Shown: in pieces, positions 59,613 to 64,000 of the stretch | Layout: each line of letters opens with the position of its first letter | How positions within the stretch are numbered: position 1 is the first letter of the stretch | Source of the DNA: Pseudomonadota bacterium | Lineage (GTDB): Bacteria > Pseudomonadota > Alphaproteobacteria > Rhizobiales > Xanthobacteraceae | Length of the DNA: 64,000 bases | Reading direction: 5' to 3' | NCBI GenBank assembly: GCA_023388935.1 | Contig: JAEWFG010000006.1 | Location: 1 to 64,000 of the forward strand | Notes under the pieces: generated by a model | Seen by the model: the letters and a program-made list of their open reading frames with translations, nothing else | Database searches by the model: none | What the model was told of the DNA's origin: nothing | Made by a program: the position numbers and the translations under genes

Positions 59613-62402
59613 TCACGCCGCCGGCTGGACCGACTTGTCGCCGGCCATCACATGGGTCAGTGCGCGCTTGATCGCGGATTGACGGGTTGGGGCGGTGATC
59701 TGTGCACCGAGGAGGTCGGTGACGTAGAACACGTCGCGCGCGCGCTCGCCGAAGGTCGCGACATGGGCCGAGGCGATGTTGAGATTGAGCTTCGAGATCG
59801 CCGTGGTCAGCTCGTAGAGCAGGCCGGGGCGGTCGAGGCCGGAGACCTCGATTACGGTGTAGCGGTCGGACCATTGGTTGTTGATGGTCACTTCCGGCTC
59901 GACCACGAAGGGCCTCGCCTTGCCGCGTACGGCGCGCTGCGCCACCACTTCCGGCAGGCGCAGCTTGCCTTCCAGCACGTCCTCGATCATCTCGCCGATG
60001 CGCGTGGCGCGCCGGCCTTCGTCCTCGTCGCGGTCGTATTCCCGTGAGATCGAGATCGTGTCCAGCGCGCGTCCGTCGGTCGTGGTGTAGATCTGGGCGT
60101 CGACGATGTTGGCGCCGGCCGAGGCGCAGGCGCCTGCGATGATCGAGAGCAGCCAGGGATGGTCGGCGGCGAAGATCGTCAGCTCGGTGACGCCGCGCAC
60201 CTCGTCGAAGCCGACATTGATCGCGAGCTTGTGGCCGGCCTGCTCGCTGGAGCGGACGAAGCGGGCGTGGCGGATCTTTCGCGGCAGCTCGACCTTGAGC
60301 CAATAGGCCGGATAGTGCCGGCCGATATAGGCATCCAGCTCGTCCTTCGGCCATTCGGCGAAGGCCATGCGGAATTCGGCATAAGCGGCTGCAAGCCGTT
60401 TGCCGCGGTCGACTTCCGAAAAGCCGCCGGTCAGCACCGGCTCTGTCTCATAATAGAGAGAACGCAGCAGCTGTGCCTTCCAGCCGTTCCACACGCCCGG
60501 ACCGACGCCGCGGATGTCAGCGGTGGTCAGGATCGTCAGCAGCTTCATCTGCTCGACCGACTGCACCACGGCGGCGAAATTCTCGATGGTCTTGCGGTCG
60601 GAGAGGTCGCGCGACTGCGCGACCGTCGACATCGTCAGATGTTCCTCGATCAGCCAGGCCACGAGCTCGGTGTCGGCCGGACTGAAGCCGAGCCGTGGGC
60701 AGAGCCGCCGCGCCACCTTGGCGCCTGCGATCGAGTGATCCTCGGGCCGGCCCTTGGCGACGTCGTGCAAGAGCGTTGCGATATAGATCACCGCGCGATG
60801 CTCGGGCCGGGTCTTGCGCATCAGGTTGCTGGCGAGCGTGAACTCCTCGATGCCGCCGCGCTCGATGTCCTGGAGGAAGCCGATGCAGCGGATCAGGTGC
60901 TCGTCGACCGTATAGTGATGATACATGTTGAACTGCATCATCGAAACGATCTTGCCGAAGGCGCGGATGAAGTGGCCGAGCACGCCGGTCTCGTTCATCC
61001 GCCGCAGCACGATCTCGGCGTTGTCGGAGGTCAGGATCTCCATGAACAGCCGGTTGGCCTCGGGGTTCTCGCGAAGCTGCGCGTTGATCAGGCCGAGTGA
61101 ACGCGTCACGACGCGCATCGCATCCGGATGGAAGGCGAGGTTGTTCTTCTGTGCCAGGCGGAAGATGCGGATCAAATTGACCGGATCGCGCTTGAACACG
61201 TCGGGCGCGACGACGTTGATGCGGTTGTTGTCGACGATGAAGTCGTCGCTGTCAGGCACGCGCCGCTTCACGGGGGTGGGGCGCAGCCGCGCCATCATCC
61301 GGCTCAGCACCGGCGCAGGCTTGGCCTGCTGGTCCTCGAGCTTGGCGCAGAGGATGGCGGTGAGATTGCCGACTTCCTTGGCGACCAGGAAGTAGTGCTT
61401 CATGAAGCGCTCGACGTCCTGCATGCCGGGATGCGACGTGTAACCGAGCCGGACCGCGATCTCGCGCTGGAGATCGAAGGACAGGCGCTCTTCGGCGCGG
61501 CCGGAGTAGAAATGCAGATTGCAGCGCACCGACCAGAGGAAATCGGCGCAGCGGCGGAAGGTGCGGTATTCCTGCGCGTCGAACACGCCGCGCTCGACCA
61601 GCTCGTTCGTGTCGCGGACGCGGTAGACGTATTTGGCGATCCAGAACAGCGTGTGCAGGTCGCGCAGGCCGCCTTTGCCGTCCTTGACGTTGGGCTCGAC
61701 CAGGTAGCGCGACTGGCCGCCGCGGCGGTGCCGCTCCTCGCGCTCGGCGAGCTTTGCGGTGACGAATTCGGACGCCGTGCCCTGCACCACTTCCTTGTCG
61801 AAGCGCGCGACCAGCTCGTCATAGAGCGGCTGGTCGCCGGTGAGAAACCGCGTTTCCAGGATCGCGGTGCGGATCGTCATGTCGCCGCGCGCCTGCCGGA
61901 TCGATTCATCGACCGAGCGCGTGGCGTGACCGACCTTCAGTCCCATGTCCCAGAGGCAGTAGAGGATCGCTTCGGCGACCTGCTCGCCCCAGGCGGTCTG
62001 CTTGTAGGGCAGGATGAAGAGCAGATCGATGTCGGACTCCGGGGCCATCAGGCCGCGGCCATAGCCGCCGGTCGCCACCACCGCCATGCGCTCGGCACCG
62101 GTCGGGATCGGCGAGCGGTAGAGATGACGTGTTGCCGCCGAATACAGGATGCGGATGATCTCGTCCTGGACATGGCACAGCCGTTCGGCGCAGCGGCGGC
62201 CGTGGCGGTCCTTCAGCAGGATCTCCTGTGCCGCGGCGCGGGCCGCGATCAGCTCGGCCTTGAGCAATTGCGCCAGGGCCGTGCGGAACGCGTCCTCGCG
62301 TCCCTCGTGCTTTTCGGCAAGCGCGTCGATCGCGGCGGTGATCCGCGCGGTGTCGAAGCGATTGTCTACCTCGGCCTTGTGCTCAGTCGCGACGCTGTCC
62401 AT
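59613..62402 (-). CDS. glnD: [Protein-PII] uridylyltransferase / uridylyl-removing enzyme
   Basis: The protein has 929 residues. The nucleotidyltransferase domain has ATGGYGRGLMAPESDIDLLF. A linker is followed by an HD domain (LLHDVAKGRPEDHS) and two C-terminal ACT domains (ELTIFAADHPWLLS; VIEVSGLDRPGLLYEL). It uridylylates and deuridylylates GlnB/GlnK in response to glutamine. All expected domains and motifs are intact. Confidence 0.97.
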   Translation of the reverse strand: MDSVATEHKAEVDNRFDTARITAAIDALAEKHEGREDAFRTALAQLLKAELIAARAAAQEILLKDRHGRRCAERLCHVQDEIIRILYSAATRHLYRSPIPTGAERMAVVATGGYGRGLMAPESDIDLLFILPYKQTAWGEQVAEAILYCLWDMGLKVGHATRSVDESIRQARGDMTIRTAILETRFLTGDQPLYDELVARFDKEVVQGTASEFVTAKLAEREERHRRGGQSRYLVEPNVKDGKGGLRDLHTLFWIAKYVYRVRDTNELVERGVFDAQEYRTFRRCADFLWSVRCNLHFYSGRAEERLSFDLQREIAVRLGYTSHPGMQDVERFMKHYFLVAKEVGNLTAILCAKLEDQQAKPAPVLSRMMARLRPTPVKRRVPDSDDFIVDNNRINVVAPDVFKRDPVNLIRIFRLAQKNNLAFHPDAMRVVTRSLGLINAQLRENPEANRLFMEILTSDNAEIVLRRMNETGVLGHFIRAFGKIVSMMQFNMYHHYTVDEHLIRCIGFLQDIERGGIEEFTLASNLMRKTRPEHRAVIYIATLLHDVAKGRPEDHSIAGAKVARRLCPRLGFSPADTELVAWLIEEHLTMSTVAQSRDLSDRKTIENFAAVVQSVEQMKLLTILTTADIRGVGPGVWNGWKAQLLRSLYYETEPVLTGGFSEVDRGKRLAAAYAEFRMAFAEWPKDELDAYIGRHYPAYWLKVELPRKIRHARFVRSSEQAGHKLAINVGFDEVRGVTELTIFAADHPWLLSIIAGACASAGANIVDAQIYTTTDGRALDTISISREYDRDEDEGRRATRIGEMIEDVLEGKLRLPEVVAQRAVRGKARPFVVEPEVTINNQWSDRYTVIEVSGLDRPGLLYELTTAISKLNLNIASAHVATFGERARDVFYVTDLLGAQITAPTRQSAIKRALTHVMAGDKSVQPAA

Positions 62403-62590
62403 GCCTCACCGGATATAAGAGGTGACAGGCGCTGTCACCCGCCATTCTCGGGCAATAGTTGTTCCATGCTGGGAAGGTCCGGTTTTGAGCAAAGTTGTTC
62501 TCGGCCGGCCCGCTTTCAAGGGGCGGATTTTCTCGTTGACCTCTTGATATAACTCATTGAAGAACAATGAAGTTTTGGAGGAGGCTGGGC

Positions 62591-63562
62591 ATGACTAGGA
62601 TTACACGGCGCATTCTGCTGGCGGGAGCCGTGGCTCTCGCTGCGACCCCCGCGGCACGGGCGGCGGATCCACTCAAGGAGATCCGGATCGACTGGGCGAC
62701 CTACAATCCGGTGTCGATGGTCCTGAAACAGAAGGGGCTGCTGGAGAAGGAGTTCGCCAAGGACGGCATCACCATCACCTGGGTGCAGTCAGCCGGCTCC
62801 AACAAGGCGCTCGAATTCCTCAACGCCGGCTCGATCGATTTCGGTTCGACCGCCGGTTCGGCGGCTCTGGTCGCACGCATCAACGGCAATCCGATCAAGT
62901 CGATCTATGTCTATTCGCGTCCCGAATGGACCGCGCTGGTGACATCAAAGGATTCCAGGATCGCGAGCGTTGCTGATCTCAAGGGCAAGCGCGTCGCGGT
63001 GACGCGCGGCACCGATCCGCACATCTTCCTGGTGCGCGCGCTGCTCGGCGCCGGCCTGACCGAAAAGGACATCACGCCGGTGCTGCTCCAGCATGCCGAC
63101 GGCAAGACCGCGCTGATCCGCGGCGATGTCGATGCCTGGGCCGGCCTCGATCCGATGATGGCGCAGGCCGAGGTCGAGGAGGGCGCGAAGCTCTTCTACC
63201 GCAAGGCCGATGCCAACACCTGGGGCATCCTCAATGCGCGCGAGCAGTTCTTGAAGGAGTACCCGGAGGTCACCCGCCGCGTGCTTGCGGTGTACGAGGA
63301 CGCGCGCAAATATTCGCTGGCCAATTACGACGAGCTGAAGAAGACCTTCATCGCCGTGACCAAGCTGCCCGAGGCCGTCGTCGACAAGCAGCTCAAGGAG
63401 CGCACCGAGCTCACCCACAGCCGTATCGGCGCGCCCCAACGCGAGTCGATCCTGGCCGCCGGCCTCGCGCTGCAACAGGCCGGCGTCGTCGACGCCAAGG
63501 TCGACGTGAGGGCCGCGCTCGATGCCCTGATCGACGACCAGGTCCCGCTGCCGACGAATTGA
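62591..63562 (+). CDS. ABC transporter substrate-binding protein (SsuA/TauA-like)
   Basis: The protein has 323 residues. A Tat-like/Sec N-terminus TRITRRILLAGAVALAATPA is followed by a periplasmic binding fold of the sulfonate/nitrate/taurine class (RIDWATYNPVSMVLKQKGLL, QSAGSNKALEFLNAGSIDFG). The start is ATG 62591 directly behind GGAGGAGG; the frame begins at 62567 but that ATG would cover the ribosome binding site. The permease gene starts 264 bases downstream, after a palindromic element. Confidence 0.9.
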   Translation: MTRITRRILLAGAVALAATPAARAADPLKEIRIDWATYNPVSMVLKQKGLLEKEFAKDGITITWVQSAGSNKALEFLNAGSIDFGSTAGSAALVARINGNPIKSIYVYSRPEWTALVTSKDSRIASVADLKGKRVAVTRGTDPHIFLVRALLGAGLTEKDITPVLLQHADGKTALIRGDVDAWAGLDPMMAQAEVEEGAKLFYRKADANTWGILNAREQFLKEYPEVTRRVLAVYEDARKYSLANYDELKKTFIAVTKLPEAVVDKQLKERTELTHSRIGAPQRESILAAGLALQQAGVVDAKVDVRAALDALIDDQVPLPTN

Positions 63563-63595
63563 CGTGGTGGTCGCGCGCCACCGCAACAAACTCCC

Positions 63596-63776
63596 CTGTC
63601 GTCCCGGGGGCGCGAAGCGAACCCGGGACCCATAACCACAAGGAGTGGTTTGGCGCGAAAGCGATAACTCCGAGTCCCCGTAACCACATCTCCCTGTGGT
63701 TATGAGTCCCGGATCGGCGCTTCGCCCTGGACAACGCAACGCGTTGCCAAGAGCGGCGCTTGTCCGGGACGACAGC
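63596..63776. repeat. Palindromic element inside a sulfonate-type ABC operon
   Basis: CTGTCGTCCCGG and CCGGGACGACAG ends; the inside shares GGACCCATAACCAC and GTGGTTATGAGTCC, also inverted. It is the seventh member of the family in this window. It lies between the binding-protein and permease genes. Confidence 0.8.
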
Positions 63777-63826
63777 GGAGATTGCCGCGCCCTTGCATTC
63801 CCTCGCCAGACGCGCTTGCTAGGGCC

Positions 63827-64000
63827 ATGATCTCCGACGCGCCAGCCTTGCAACAATCCTCGGAACCGGCCGAAAGCGTCGCCGCGCCCTCGCGGCTGTC
63901 CCGTTATGTGGGGCCGGCGCTGGGGCTGTTGCTGCCGCTCGCCCTCGCGCTGGGCTGGGAACTCGTGGTCTGGCTCGGCTGGTCCAGTGGCCGATTGGTG
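63827..64000 (+). CDS. ABC transporter permease (SsuC-like), N-terminal part
   Basis: 58 codons are present; the gene continues beyond the window. After a 35-residue Ser/Ala/Glu-rich cytoplasmic tail comes a hydrophobic helix ALGLLLPLALALGWELVVW, followed by LGWSSGRLV, typical of SsuC/TauC-type permeases. AGGG lies just before the ATG. With the upstream binding protein it would form a sulfonate, nitrate or related importer. Confidence 0.8.
   Translation, partial: MISDAPALQQSSEPAESVAAPSRLSRYVGPALGLLLPLALALGWELVVWLGWSSGRLV

Noticed and set aside
62536..62553. TTGACC and TATAAC as a promoter for the SsuA-like gene
   Set aside because: The two hexamers are only 6 bases apart, so they cannot serve as one -35/-10 pair.
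1..64000. CRISPR array, rRNA operon, prophage or integrase
   Set aside because: I saw no array of regularly spaced direct repeats, no rRNA-like sequence and no integrase or phage structural genes; the dispersed palindromes are not CRISPR repeats because they are isolated and unequal.

Overview
This window looks like a chromosomal segment of a Bradyrhizobium-type alphaproteobacterium. The GC content is high. There is a RegS/RegR (ActS/ActR, PrrB/PrrA) redox two-component pair, an MmcB-type DNA repair protein, GlnD and an intracellular PHB depolymerase. Many dispersed palindromic intergenic repeats of the kind common in Bradyrhizobium genomes are also present. The genus is inferred from remembered family resemblance, not from a search.

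Layout. 1-185: the last codons of an IS30-family transposase next to a REP-like hairpin. 186-5145: a periplasmic trypsin-like protease diverges from a small operon (membrane protein, winged-helix regulator, cis-prenyltransferase, Tag-like glycosylase, DUF1330 protein, small unknown protein). 5483-10307: an RND efflux pair (MFP plus inner-membrane pump) behind a FixK/FNR-like box, followed by a small secreted protein. 10308-19374: a gene-poor region with mctP-like carboxylate symporter genes and a lone 1573-residue helicase-nuclease of putative defence type, ending at tRNA-Arg(CCG). An 18-bp near-repeat of the tRNA 3' edge at 11050 makes an old integrated island possible. 19388-22830: a decayed GGDEF remnant and an intact membrane GGDEF-EAL protein. 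23016-27972: a livK-G-F-H-M type ABC transporter on the minus strand with stop/start overlaps, preceded by a sigma-54 activator (28359-29801). 30069-33091: a second GGDEF-EAL protein and an HWE-type histidine kinase.

33271-46188 carries metabolic and accessory genes: an SDR oxidoreductase, a cytochrome P450, a luciferase-like monooxygenase divergent from a DHA2-type MFS exporter, a secreted-type PHB depolymerase/esterase, a monooxygenase-like protein divergent from an HxlR regulator, an MBL-fold hydrolase, two convergent GH13 enzymes (alpha-glucosidase and trehalose-synthase-like) and MmcB. 46384-50204: regR, regS and an ABC-2 type exporter pair. 50326-55233: phaZ, a YgjP-type metalloprotease and penicillin-binding protein 1A. 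55401-58649: a frameshifted DUF1330 gene and two tandem LivK-type binding proteins of identical length. 58940-64000: Ogt-type methyltransferase, glnD, and the start of a sulfonate/nitrate-type ABC operon that runs off the right edge.

The most interesting signals are: (i) a repeated CTTTG-N5-CAAAG box placed to let the small regulator control its own operon and the prenyltransferase; (ii) the FixK-like box on the efflux operon; (iii) the helicase-nuclease next to tRNA-Arg with a candidate att repeat; (iv) several palindromic operators in divergent promoters; and (v) a dense set of palindromic elements, two of which sit inside ABC operons.
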